A stretch of 60,683 nucleotides of DNA from Pseudovirgaria hyperparasitica. Taxonomy: Eukaryota > Ascomycota > Dothideomycetes > Acrospermales > Acrospermaceae. The position numbers were made by a program, and so were the translations under genes. Below the pieces are notes generated by a model that saw only the letters and a list, made by a program, of their open reading frames with translations, searched no databases and was not told the origin of the DNA. The stretch lies in NCBI RefSeq assembly GCF_010093815.1, contig NW_022985578.1, positions 95,503 to 156,185 of the forward strand, read 5' to 3'. This document shows, in pieces, positions 25,251-36,406 of this stretch (position 1 is the stretch's first letter; every line of letters begins with the position of its first letter).

Positions 25251-25610
25251 GACTTAAGTATAAGGCTTAGCTTAAATATAAGACTTAGCTTAAATGTAAG
25301 ACTCGGCTTAAATATAAGAATTAGCTTAAGTATAAGACTTAGCTTAAATATAAGGATTGGCTTAAGCGTAAGACTTAACTTAAATATAAGACTTAACTTA
25401 AATATAAGACTCGACTTAAATATAAGAATCGGCTTAAGTATAAGACTCGACTTAAACGTAAGGCTTAACTTAAATATAAGGCTTGGCTTAAACGTAAGAC
25501 TCGACTTAAACATAAGACTCGACTTAAATATAAGACTTAGCTTAAATATAAGACTTAACTTAAATATAAGGCTCGACTTAAACGTAAGACTTAGCTTAAA
25601 TATAAGGCTT
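25251..25610 (+). repeat. 18-bp minisatellite, 20 units, ancestrally Gln-rich
   Basis: Twenty head-to-tail 18-bp units of the form (G/A)(A/G)CTTAA(A/G)TATAAG(A/G)CT(T/C). In the frame starting at the second base, each unit holds two TAA codons in fixed places. If these were CAA, the array coded a hexapeptide like (A/T)Q(I/V/M)Q(D/G)S. Residual ATG, ACG and GCG variants at the third codon support that frame. The 92-residue minus-strand open frame at 25235-25513 is the antisense shadow. Confidence 0.92.
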
Positions 25611-26094
25611 AATTATATTAAGCGTAGACTAGTTCTAAATATTACTAAATATAATAAGTTCTTAATCTATATTATAAACTATAAATATAACCTTATTAAC
25701 TATTATATAGAATAGACCTTAAGAGTTAATAGACTTAAGTTTAATAGAGTATTTATATATAGTTATAATTAATATAGAATAAAGTATAGAAGATAAGATT
25801 TAGATTTAAAAACTAAGATAAGTAGAGAAAAGATTTATAGAAGTTTTCTTTTATAATATAGAGATAACTAAAGGAAGCTAAGATTAACGTAGACTAAAGT
25901 AATAGTAGCTTAAGTAGTATATAAAGTAGGGTAGCATACTACTATTATATAAGTCTAGTAGCTTACTAACTAAGTATATAGTATATTATAGAAGGCTATT
26001 AAATCGGGGCTTAGATAAATATAGATATAAGTAAATAGTATTATATAAAAGTTTAGCCATCTAATATACTAATACTATAGATACTAAGTCTATC
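25611..26094. other. AT-rich RIP relic, SINE-like element insertion target
   Basis: AT-rich sequence with no recognised content. It ends in TTCTAAATTCTATA, the left copy of the target duplication of the SINE-like element. Confidence 0.4.
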
Positions 26095-26108
26095 TTCTAA
26101 ATTCTATA
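26095..26108. repeat. Target-site duplication, left
   Basis: TTCTAAATTCTATA, identical to 27054-27067 on the other side of the SINE-like element. Confidence 0.95.
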
Positions 26109-27053
26109 ATAATAATAATAATAATATTAGTGTTTAACTAGGAAGAACTATATATATAGCCATATATATGCTCCACAGGCTTAGGCCTCCTCTAGTATTA
26201 GCTGCTATATATATAAGAAAACCTCCTGTGATTGGCTCCCTAACTAGACCCTGTTACTAACCTAACCTGGCCTAGTCTAAGTCCTCGAATCCCATTAGGT
26301 GATAAACTTACTTCTTATCCTTATATTAGGCTTTTATTACTATATTAGTACCGGCTCTTAATAACGCCCTAACTAACTATAGTAGATATTACCTTTCTTG
26401 TGATTAGGTAGGTCGCTAGGCTAGGCCTAGTCTTTTATTTCTATATTACCGTGTTTTTTCCTATCTATAGGAATATAGCTTTACGCCGGGTAGTAGTTAT
26501 TAATTAAGATAACTAATGCCGGAGGGGGTGTATATCTAATAGGTCCATACCTTAGTACTAACCCTAGCTAGGCCGAATTCGGAAATTATTCTTCGGGGCT
26601 ATATAATCGTCTATAGGTAGGCGGGATACTTAATTAGGTATTACTATCTATTTCGTGGTTACCGAGCCGGAGTAAGTGCGAGCTAAGCCGGATTAGGGTA
26701 GATAAGGCCCCGGTATATAGTGAAAATTCTATGATTCGAGCTAAGCTAGTTATGGGTCTAGCCGCTCTAGGCGTCGCTCTACCACTTAAGGTAGCTTAGT
26801 AGGTGGCTATATTAGGTAATTCTTATTATGTAATAACGGTATAGTCATTTTCATATTATCTAATAGTCGCTTAGAACTAAGTAGTTATATGACGGTAACC
26901 TTCACGTCACGTGCTCGCTTAGCCCCGTATACTTTTTAATAGAGCGTGCGAAAACTAGTGTGTAAAAAGGTAGCTATTATAGGATTCGAACCCACGACGT
27001 TGGATAATAAACGCTTCTAGTAATGTAGTATACTACTACTACGCCACCTGGCC
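26109..27053 (-). mobile_element. SINE-like element copy 1: tRNA-like head, LINE-like tail
   Basis: A 945-bp non-coding element on the minus strand flanked by perfect 14-bp duplications. Its 5' end (27053) is a tRNA-like sequence. Its 3' end (about 26109-26215) resembles the 3' end of the LINE in this window and finishes in a TAA/TTA-type simple repeat (26109-26130). It is over 95% identical in sampled stretches to the copy at 49119-50051, with mostly transition differences. It keeps many CpA/TpG dinucleotides (for example CTCCACAGGC), so it escaped most RIP and is probably young. No reading frame of note lies inside, so it would depend on the LINE machinery. The length is large for a SINE. 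Confidence 0.85.
26972..27053 (-). other. tRNA-like head of SINE-like copy 1 (RNA polymerase III A and B boxes)
   Basis: On the minus strand, an A-box match TGGCGTAGTAGTAG lies at 27046-27033 and a perfect B box GGTTCGAATCC at 26992-26982. A D-arm-like stem GCGTAG...CTAC(A/G)T can form. A run of five T lies immediately downstream (about 26970-26966). It is 82 nt long, so it needs a long variable arm or a short intron to fold as a tRNA. I do not assign an anticodon. Confidence 0.75.
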
Positions 27054-27067
27054 TTCTAAATTCTATA
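27054..27067. repeat. Target-site duplication, right
   Basis: TTCTAAATTCTATA, partner of 26095-26108. Confidence 0.95.
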
Positions 27068-29565
27068 GTAACTATCTCTTCTAGATAGTAAGTTATTACT
27101 AGCTATATCTTATCTATTCTATTTATAGTAGAGATACTATATATCCGTTAGTATACTAGTATATATATCTAACTATAGTCTAAATATAACTTACCTTATA
27201 CTATAATATATACTATTAAGCTAATATTATACTAACATTCATAGGTTCATATCTATAAACTCCTCTTCTATAATATTAAAACTAGTAATATTATCTAGTA
27301 ATAGAACTATATAAGAAGAAGGCGGACTTAGTATATCTAGTTATATATAGACTTCTACTATTACCTTAATAACTACTACGCTAGTAGATACTTCCTCCCC
27401 GGCTCTAAATAGTATATAATATTAGACTTTTATATATTCGCTCGAACTCTTAAGTATACTAGTATTATATATTAATTTATAAGGTAATTAGGTTATAATT
27501 ACTAGTATATTAATATTAATAGATAGAGTAGACGGGATAGTAGCGCTTAACTCTTCTAATATAATATTAGCTAGCTAATAATATAATAGATAAATATACT
27601 AGTTACGTTATTATTAACGTCTATTATTTAAGTAGATAAAGCGTTAACTATATCTATATTAAGTAGACTAGGGCGTATCTATATACTATTAATGAAAGAC
27701 CTAAATCTAGTAAGGTATCTACTATATATATAACTCTATATATAACTAATAACTAAAAACCTAAGATAAATAAATAGTATTAGGTCTACGGAAGAGCGAT
27801 AGTATTATACTAGTATATACTAGATATACTAGTATATATTAGTATACGCCGCTTAGTAGTTATAATATATTAATATATACTAATATCTATTAGTATATAT
27901 ATATCTTAAGCTTATCTACGCGCGCTAGATAGAGGAATTCTACTACTATACTTATAGTATAATATTTCTATATAGTTAGATTATAGTTAATATATTATAG
28001 TAGACTTCTAAATATACTATTTATATCGCCCATGCGGAAAACCACCTAATCTAGTTCTAAGCCTAGTATCTATTTAATAGTCTACTATAATACCTAGTCT
28101 AAACTATTCTTATAAAGAATTATATTACTTAACTTACTTAGTAGAATCGAGTATTCTAGATAGATATAACTATATCTATAACCGCCTATGTTACCTAGTA
28201 TATCTATAGATAAGCTAATAAATTCTAATAGTTTATTTATACTAAGACCTACTATATTATATATTTTTATACCCTTAATATTTAACGGTATCGTACTATT
28301 CTATATAGCTATTATTAGTACTAGAGTAACCTAAGTATAATCACGGATAAGAACTATAGATATATATATATAATATAGTAGTACGGCTACCTTAGAAGAT
28401 ATAGATACTAGTAGTCCGATAGTTAAATAACTAGGTTAGCTAGATATATTAGACGGGTTTATAGAGTATATATAATATTATAATAGCTCGTCTAGCCTAG
28501 GGCATTATTTTAATATATATAATAGTATTTAGCTAACCGCCGCTAGTTATACATAAATACTAAGAATATAGTATTAAGTTAATATATAGTATCTACCTAT
28601 AAAATAGTATAACTACTATTAATAAATATATATTTATCCGCGACTATCTAGAGGTAATACTCTTATTTTATATAGTAGTCCTTTACTTTCTTACTATATA
28701 GATTTAGTAATAGACTAGTAAATTCCTCTTAAATTAACTCGTCTATATATATCTAAAGTTTCTATCTATTAGACGCTCTAAATATATAAAGTATATTAAG
28801 ACTCGCTTCTACTCGGCTATTTATTTATAGCTAGCTAGATATAGCTATAGATAGATAGAATAGAGAATAGAGTATATTACTAGGGTAATAGAGAGATAAT
28901 ATATATACTCTATATAATAGACGTAGATATAATATATATATTATAGCTATATTAACGCGAGTAGTCCGTATAGTTATTAGTAATAACTCGTTAATTTAAT
29001 AGAGATAGGGAAATATATAACTAGTATCTAATCCCGTACTAATATAGGGCACGTAAAATAACGACGTTAAATATATAATACTCTATATATAATATTAAGT
29101 ATAATAGATAATAGCTCTACTCTAGTAATACTATCTCTATATAATAAAAGAGTAGCGTAGTATATAGATATAATAGAATAGTAGACCGTCTTTATAACTA
29201 TATAGATCTACTACTAAAGAGAAATACTATAAGATCTAGTATATACTATTATAAATATACTATTATCTATTATATTTAGGTATACTAACTCGGCGTATAC
29301 GAAATATAGATAACTACTAATCTATTATAGTTCGCTATTATTTAAAGTCTAATAAGTAGAACTAAGAAATAAATAGTAGAAATAGTTAGATATAAGAGTT
29401 TTTAGTAATTAGAGAATAGTCTAGATAGCTTAAGGGAAGGATAGAGGACCTCTATAAAGTATATACTTATATAATATTAATATATAAATATTTAAGAGAA
29501 GTATAAAATACTAACTATTATCTCTATAATAGATTACTATTAATTAGTACTATTATTAAGAAGAG
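27068..29565. other. AT-rich RIP relic, nothing assigned
   Basis: RIP-marked sequence. Long minus-strand stretches around 27250-27750 have only TAA/TAG stops, so an inactivated frame is possible, but no domain was recognised. Confidence 0.3.
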
Positions 29566-29575
29566 NNNNNNNNNN
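29566..29575. other. Assembly gap (10 N)
   Basis: Ten undetermined bases within AT-rich relic sequence. Confidence 1.
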
Positions 29576-31082
29576 TAATAATAAATAATTATAGTAGTAA
29601 ACCCTTATATTAAACACGAATAATGTGATATATTAGTATAGTATATTTATCGATTATAAGAATATATATCTAGTTACTATAGTTTCTAATGGTCTATATA
29701 ATAATATATATATTAATAATATAATAATATAAGTCTAACTATACTTATAAGACTAGAGAAAGAATAAAGAAAGAGAAGAAGAAATATTAGAAGGGGGAGA
29801 TACTTAAGAAAGATATTTCCCTAGTAAGAGCGTTATATACCCGGTATATACTTATTTATACTTATTTATATAGACTTATTATATACCTAGTACTTATTTA
29901 TTAATAGACTCGTTATTTACCTAATACTTACTTAACTATAGACTTATTATATACCCGGTATCTAATAAGATATAAACGTAAATAACGAAAATATTAGAAT
30001 TAGATATAAGCTAGGTCTAGTAGATCTAGAGATATAGTTTGGATTTTAGGGTATTAATATATATAATCTATCTATATTAGATTAATACTATCTATATCTA
30101 GTTCTATCTATAAATAAGAATTATTTAAGTTCTATATACCCCTTTTAGAGATATAGAGTTTTTATACTAGCTAGTAATTATTAGGTAATAAGGAGGTGTA
30201 TCTCTAGATACTCCTTAGCTAAAATTATAGATAGTTATTAAATATAAGCCTTTTATAGAACTAATTATAATAAACTATAATTATTTCTTAGAGATATCCT
30301 AGTATAGAATATAACTATTAAGTACTACTATATATAAACTATAACTTCCGCTATATACTAGTATATACTAGTATACTATAGTAGACGATAATAGATAGTA
30401 AGAGACTTATAATACGCGCCTATATTTTAACGCTATAGTTATGTTTCGTCTATTTATAGTCTAGAAGTCTAGGTTATATACCTTATTATAGATTCTCTAA
30501 TTAGTATATATATTTAACTAGAATAAACTATCTATAACTAACTAATATAATATAATCTATATAGAGTATAGAATATACTCTAGCTCGTAGACACGGAACC
30601 TATCTATTATATAAGTCTTATTACTAGACCTTTAACCTACTATATATAATAGTATAAGGCTACTAATAGTATTAATATCATCTCTATCTAAGTTATTAAG
30701 TAGTTTAACTAATATACCTAGGAATCGTACTACTATACTACTAGTTATATTAATACTCTCTATATTATATACCTCTAGAAATATATAGACTTTACTAACC
30801 TACTTCCTATTAAGGTAGTTACTACCCTTATTAAACTTCTATACTATTATATAATTCTCTCTAGCCTTACTACTCTTTTATTAGTTATAGATATATCTTA
30901 TCTAAATTAGATTAAAGGCCTCTATAGATATATCTCTATCTAGTTATATTAGTATATATATAGTCTTATATATATAGATAGAAAGGACCTATGCCTATAA
31001 AGGGTCCTTTTTAATATATTTAATATTCGCTTCTTTTAATATATTATCTCTAATAAGCTAATTATAATAGTTATATATAAAG
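29576..31082. other. AT-rich RIP relic; purine tract and Gln-rich minus-strand frame
   Basis: A purine tract (AGAAGGGGGAGATA, about 29789-29802) resembles a polypurine tract before an LTR, followed by repeats of TACTTATTTAT and ATACCCGGTAT-type sequence up to about 29950. A minus-strand frame at about 30990-30600 would be very Gln-rich if TAA/TAG were CAA/CAG. Neither could be tied to a named element. Confidence 0.35.
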
Positions 31083-31094
31083 GGTATAACTATA
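31083..31094. repeat. Target-site duplication of LINE copy 2, left
   Basis: GGTATAACTATA, identical to 36395-36406. Confidence 0.88.
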
Positions 31095-31185
31095 ATAATA
31101 ATAATATTAGTAAACTAGGTAGAGTACCACTCTATAGGCGCATGCCTCCTCTAGTCTAAGCTACTATATAAGAAGAAACCTACGA
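31095..31185 (-). repeat. LINE copy 2 3' tail shared with the SINE-like element
   Basis: Reads on the minus strand as ...TAGTAGCTTAGACTAGAGGAGGC...CTAGTTTAC followed by TTA repeats. The block CTAGAGGAGGC and its flanks match the last ~100 bp of both SINE-like copies. Confidence 0.85.
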
Positions 31186-31327
31186 ATAGGAAAAACTCCC
31201 TTATATCCATAACTACGCTCTATCTATCCTCTCGTTCTTTATATATATAGAGCCCTAGGGGCTACCTATGGGCCTATAGCCTATATTATAATAGTTTACC
31301 CTTAGGCAGCACGTGTAGATACAGAGA

Positions 31328-31358
31328 TTATTAGTTAAGGGCTACCCTTAACTAATAA
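31328..31358. repeat. 31-bp palindrome at the ORF2 stop, LINE copy 2
   Basis: The same 14-bp arms and CTA centre as at 4315. The ORF2 frame ends inside it: TAG at 31354-31352, with in-frame TAA TAA at its far edge. Confidence 0.95.
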
Positions 31359-34300
31359 TCGCGGTTCTCCCGGGGTTCTTCTAACGTATACCGGGGTTCT
31401 TCTAGTATATATCGGGCTTCTTCCGGCATATATACGCGGGTCTACTAGAACTAGGGGAGAGGAAGGTATACGAGCATCTATTAGGCGACGTCCTTAGAGT
31501 ACTTATTAAGCTATCGCGTAATGTCGGAGGTCCTCATCATATGTATAAGGGCTTATCTTAGGGTATAGAGGCTAGAGCATATCGCGAGGTAGTAGTATAT
31601 TATATCTCTCCGGCCGTAGTCCTCGTACTAGGGAGATATATCTAGGACGCCTCTCTAGTAGAGGTAATATAGGAGATCTATAGCGCCTATTCGGGCTTAG
31701 AGGAGTATAGATACTTAGGCCTTCGTTAGCCCTTTATATATCTATTTACTTAGTTCCTTCTAAGGCCCTCGAATCTATTCTAGATACCTATTCTATTAGG
31801 AGGCCTACTAGGCTTTAAGTACCTCCCTCTATTTATTCTAGATCTATAACTATATAACGCGGCTAAGCTCCTTAGGGCTCTATTAGCTTAGAATAGTATC
31901 CGGGTTATTTTAAACCTCCTATATAGTCTAGCTTAAGTCCGCCTCTATATAGTATTTATATTATACTTAAGTTTATTCTATAGTAGGGAGGGCCTAGTAA
32001 TACGCGTGGATACGTGTACGTAGTACGGCGAAGGTATATACCCTATCTCCTCTACGTTCTTATACTTATTATTTAGTAAAGTATATAAGTCTCTATATCT
32101 AGTAGAAGTCCTATATACTTATTACGTTTATCTCGCGTCGGAGGAGCATCGTATTAGTAGCTTTATATACGCCGGAAATAAGGCGGAGTATATAGTTCTA
32201 TATAGACTTAAGCTTTACTCGCCGAGCTTATATAAGGGCCGTGTACTAGCACTCGTGTCTATATATAAAGGCTAGGCGTGCTAGGGAGACGTATAGCTAT
32301 CTCGCCTTATCCTAGGCTATTCCCTACGTGGATGCCGTAATCCGGCGTATAGCGGTTTCTATCTAGAGGGCTCTAGAGACGGCGTGTGCCACCTATGGTC
32401 CCTATTTTAGCTTATTATTAATTATAACGCCGAGTACTCGTATACTCTATACTAGTAGTTCTATAAAGGCGTCGATTTAGGGGCGACGTACTCCCTCCCT
32501 AGTAGCCCATCCTCTATAGCGGTTAATAAAGTATATAAGCTAGTATTTTTTAGGTGCGAATTTTACTCCGTAGCGCTTTACCTACTAAACGCATTTCTCG
32601 TGGTCTCGTTCGAGTCGTATACATGTTCTACTAGTACTACTATCGACCGCGAGGAGGTATATATCGTCCGTGTATCCGACTACCTCTATATATTCTATTC
32701 TCTAAAGAAGGTCTACTATAAAGAAGAGGAAGAGGATCGGGGAGATAGTACTCCCTTACGGGATGCCGTATACCGTCTCCTTATATTCGCTTTGGTATCC
32801 GGGGATATATATTTAAGTAGTCCTTTACGCGAGGAAGGACTATATAAATTATATAATCTACTTAGGTATTCGCCTCATCCGGAGGTTATAGATAAGTCTT
32901 ATATGGTTTACCTTATTAAACGCCCCTACTATATCTAGGGAGAGTAGCGTAACGACTCGTCCTTATTTCTATATAGTCTAGATAACCTCGAGGATATGTT
33001 AAATAGCTATAATTAGGGAGCTTCCTACCTTCGCCTTCTGGTTTACTAGGAGAAGGCCGTATACCTATACTACTATACTTATCTTCTTAGTAATCATAGC
33101 TTCTAGTACCTTACTAAGGTAGGAGAGGAGGGCGATCGGCCTCCATCCCTTCGGCGTGTTTAGGCTCTTCCCTAGTTTTAGGAGTATAACTATATATACG
33201 GTTCGGAAGCTCTATAGGTAGTATCCTATAAGGGCGCACGCTCGGAATATATGGCCTATAATCGGTAAGGTCGCCTATATGGTTCTCTTATGGCATTAAT
33301 TCGGAATTCCGTCTAGCCCGGGCGCTTTATCGTTCGGGAGTATCTTAATAGCGCCGAGTATATTATTATCCGTGATTTCCCTAGGGATACTTATAGCTTC
33401 TAGGTATTCCGTGCCGTCGATATCTAATAGGTCTACGGGTTCTAGGAGAGGGAATATAACCTCTTATAGAATCTCTATTTTCTTAAGGCTTATGGAGTAC
33501 GTCTTTTCTTAATATATAAGAGGGGGTATAAGTGGTATAGGTGTCGGGGAGGCGGTACTTTTAGCCTATTTTACTATATACTATAGTCTAGTAGTATTAC
33601 GTATATATCTATCCGTAACTATATACTACTATTTACGTTACTTATTACGGAGGACCTTATCTTGTTATCTTCTCGCCTCTCTCTATTTATCCTACGCTTT
33701 AGGTATATGGTTATAGTATACGCGTATATATAATCTCCGGACTTCTCGCCTATACTCTTATACTTAAGGTATACTTTTCGGGTCTAGGGGTCTATATATT
33801 TAGTACGGCACGTGTTTATCTCTTACTCCCTAGTACGCCTATAGGAGTGTATTCACGGCCTGGTTAATGGCCGGGCCATTAGATACCTCGACTATAGACG
33901 GGTCTAGGATCGTCGATTCTAGGTCCTTCAGGTACTTTTCCTAGTTAGTGTCCTTCTATAGCCATCGCCCTTATTAGTCTTAAGGGGTGGATATATCTAT
34001 TATGGTCTCTATATATTCGTGGTCGGAGTCTATCTATATAAGGCTTAGGCGGCAGTATTAAGTCCTATTATAAATATATCTAGTGGCTAGGGTAAGGTCG
34101 AGTATGGATCCGCCCTTATCTTATTTATGTTTTCGCTAGGTAATCTATCCTACTAGTATAAGAAGGTATAGAAAGCCGTGGTATCGGGTGTGTAGTTCTC
34201 TAGCTCGAAGCTCTTCGTAGGTGACGGTTAGTCTACCCTACTAGCTATAATAGAGCTTAAAGTCTTCTAGGAGGATATATTATTCTAGCTCGGTAGTGCC

Positions 34301-34850
34301 CTTAAGCATATTATCCGCCTAAAGCGATCGGTTCTAATTATATATATTATATATATAGAGGGGTCCGATATTCGTCTAGAGGTATAGTATTATCCGGAGG
34401 TTATCCCGTTTAGTATACAACTATAATAAGAGTAGAATAGACTTTTAGATATAGAAGAGGACTCTCCTCTCCGGTCCTAGGGGGTATATTATATAATATT
34501 CTAGGTGTGTTATTGGTTTGTTCGTCTAGTAGTGTTTATATAGCTTCTATATAGTAAGTATTATAGCTCCGGTCTCCTTAAGGAGTATCGCCTAGTTCTT
34601 ACGTTTATACTATACGTTTATCTATATAATTAGGAGTATATCTTAGTCTCTTATTAGGTGCTGGGGAATATATAGACCTATATATTCGTTCCTCTAAGAC
34701 GCGACTATCCTTATACGGCGGCGGCCTTAGTAATTCCTTAGGGCCGTCCTATTATTAGCTTTCTCGGGATAGTTTACTATTCCTAACCGCTTCCTCGTGA
34801 GGAGGTAGTCTATAGTAGTAGTATTATAGTAAAGAGAGGAACGGTAGTAG
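31352..34850 (-). pseudogene. LINE copy 2 ORF2 (APE + RT), RIP-inactivated
   Basis: Full-length ORF2. The APE motif GDFN is damaged here (reads EDFK, about 34254-34278), whereas copy 1 keeps it. The LPNDKAPG motif sits near 33305-33340 and the catalytic box reads GYTDD at 32663-32677. After the RT core the chain continues through a conserved thumb-like region (about 32220-31900) and ends in the heptad EEPRY repeat and the residues NRDY before the stop in the palindrome. Plus-strand open frames here (for example 32600-32938) are shadows of this gene. RNase H was not identified. Confidence 0.88.
31365..31435 (-). repeat. 21-bp tandem repeat at the C-terminus of LINE ORF2
   Basis: Three units of about 21 bp (CGGGGTTCTTCTAACGTATAC and variants) directly before the ORF2 stop. 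On the minus strand they read as a heptapeptide repeat close to EEPRYTL. Copy 3 has the same block (about 50575-50640). Confidence 0.85.
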
Positions 34851-34859
34851 GTCGCATCG

Positions 34860-36114
34860 TTTATAGCTATCTTACTCCCTTTATCCGGATTAAGTAGATA
34901 TATTTAGTAACCTATTTACGTTTCGCGCACGTAGCCGACTATAACGGGTACTTACCGTTATAGTTAGAGTACTTCGCCGTATCCCTATCCCTCTAGCCCT
35001 CTCCTCGTGTTCTATAGGGGCACTCCTAGATACTATATTCTTATTAATACTATCTATACCTAGTCTTTTAGGAGTACCGCTATACCGTATACCCGTATCC
35101 CTAATAGTTAAAGCACTATGTTATCGCCTATACTCTATCCTATAGTTCCGCTATAAGAAGCTCCCCTTCCGCTAGGAATCCCTCTTATATAATTTAATAC
35201 GCGAGGGCGGGGTCCTTAAGCTCTACTATTATAGTAGAGTATGCCTTTAATCTAGTTTTAATCCCTTATATATTCTTCTACTATACTCTTACAATCTTAA
35301 TCCCTAGGTATTTTTGCTTGTTTAACTATTCTATCCGCGTGATATCCTCTTCTCCGATAACCTATCCGCTTACGTGTATAGAGTATATCTATATTAGGTA
35401 TATGGCCGCCCTAATAGAGACGCCTAGAAAGATACTACTAATCGCGTTCGGATCGCGCGAGATGGTCTACTATATAATATTCGTTATCGTGGTAAGTACT
35501 ACTTCTCCTAGCGTAAGTTTAGCGGCGACGACGTTTAACTATATTCCCTTTTATTTATTAATCTTACTTACTATATCCTTTAGAGATACTTACTAGACCT
35601 ATACTAGGGTGTTCTTATCCTAGATTACGACGCGTATACTACATACTATATCGCCGGTCCGGGGGGCCCGTAGTATAGCCTCCGGTATTACTACTATTTA
35701 TACCTATATACTAGGGTACTTACCTTAAGTAAGTTCCTCCTAGATTCTACGTAGGCTAGCCTCTATTCGGTCGAGTCTACCCTCCGGTTCTCCTAGTTAT
35801 ATCTTCTTCTCCTCCTCCGTAATTCCCTTTAGGTTCCGGATAAGGTTCTAGAATATATATAGAAGGGTCTTCTAGCCCTCTCCGGCTTCCTTCTCTATAC
35901 GTACTACCTAGTAGTTAATATAATCTAGGAGGGTTTCCCCTCTCGGGGTCCCCTTTATTCCGTCTATCTATAGTGGCGTGCGCCTTTAGATATATTCTAC
36001 GTTTTAGATAGGTATATAGTTACCCTTAGTAATATCGCTATATAGCCTTTTCTATCGTACCGGTAGGGGTATATCCGGTATATACCGGGGTATATTAGTG
36101 CCTAAGGCCGCCAT
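34860..36114 (-). pseudogene. LINE copy 2 ORF1 (zinc-knuckle gag-like), RIP-inactivated
   Basis: Starts at the ATG 36114-36112, two bases after the palindrome, and opens MAALGTDIP-like as in copies 1 and 3. The zinc-knuckle region lies at about 35150-34900. Homologous to copy 1 ORF1 throughout, with stop codons from Gln/Trp codons. The open frame on the other strand at 35318-35596 is antisense. Confidence 0.82.
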
Positions 36115-36116
36115 AT

Positions 36117-36147
36117 TTATTAGTTAAGGGCTACCCTTAACTAATAA
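36117..36147. repeat. 31-bp palindrome before ORF1, LINE copy 2
   Basis: Identical to 4315-4345 and 31328-31358. Ends 2 bp before the ORF1 start codon. Confidence 0.95.
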
Positions 36148-36394
36148 AAGGGGGTTAGCGTATTAGCGTTCTAGTAGCGTGGTCCGTGCCTCTATCTCCG
36201 TAAGGATTTTAAGAGGGTGTATATATATCTTTACACGGCGATAACGTCTTAGTTTCGACGCTATACGTACGTGTGTATAGTAGTAGTTAGTGTACTCGGT
36301 GTACTCTATCGATTAAGGTATATATCTCGCTGTATTACCCCGAATAGACCAAGTTAGCCTCTTGGGGATGTAAAAGAAGTTTAGAAAACTCTAT

Positions 36395-36406
36395 GGTATA
36401 ACTATA
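36395..36406. repeat. Target-site duplication of LINE copy 2, right
   Basis: GGTATAACTATA, partner of 31083-31094. Confidence 0.88.

Larger units (their letters stand above)
31095..36394 (-). mobile_element. LINE copy 2, full length
   Basis: A complete 5.3-kb non-LTR element on the minus strand between 12-bp target duplications. In element order: 5' end at about 36394, palindrome, ORF1, ORF2, second palindrome, 3' region of about 230 bp, and a TTA-type tail (31095-31110). About 12 bases next to the 5' target site (36383-36394) are not shared with the other copies and may be untemplated. RIP has inserted stops throughout, though CpG is kept. It is nearly identical to copy 1 and clearly diverged from copy 3. 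Confidence 0.92.

Noticed and set aside
25235-25513. Minus-strand repeat protein of 92 residues rich in Ser, Leu, Phe and Lys
   Set aside because: Mirror of the 18-bp array. The plus-strand frame with CAA-to-TAA positions explains the pattern better.
29789-29950. LTR start after a purine tract (AGAAGGGGGAGATA)
   Set aside because: No partner LTR, no target duplication and no adjoining pol frame were found, so I only mention it in the block description.
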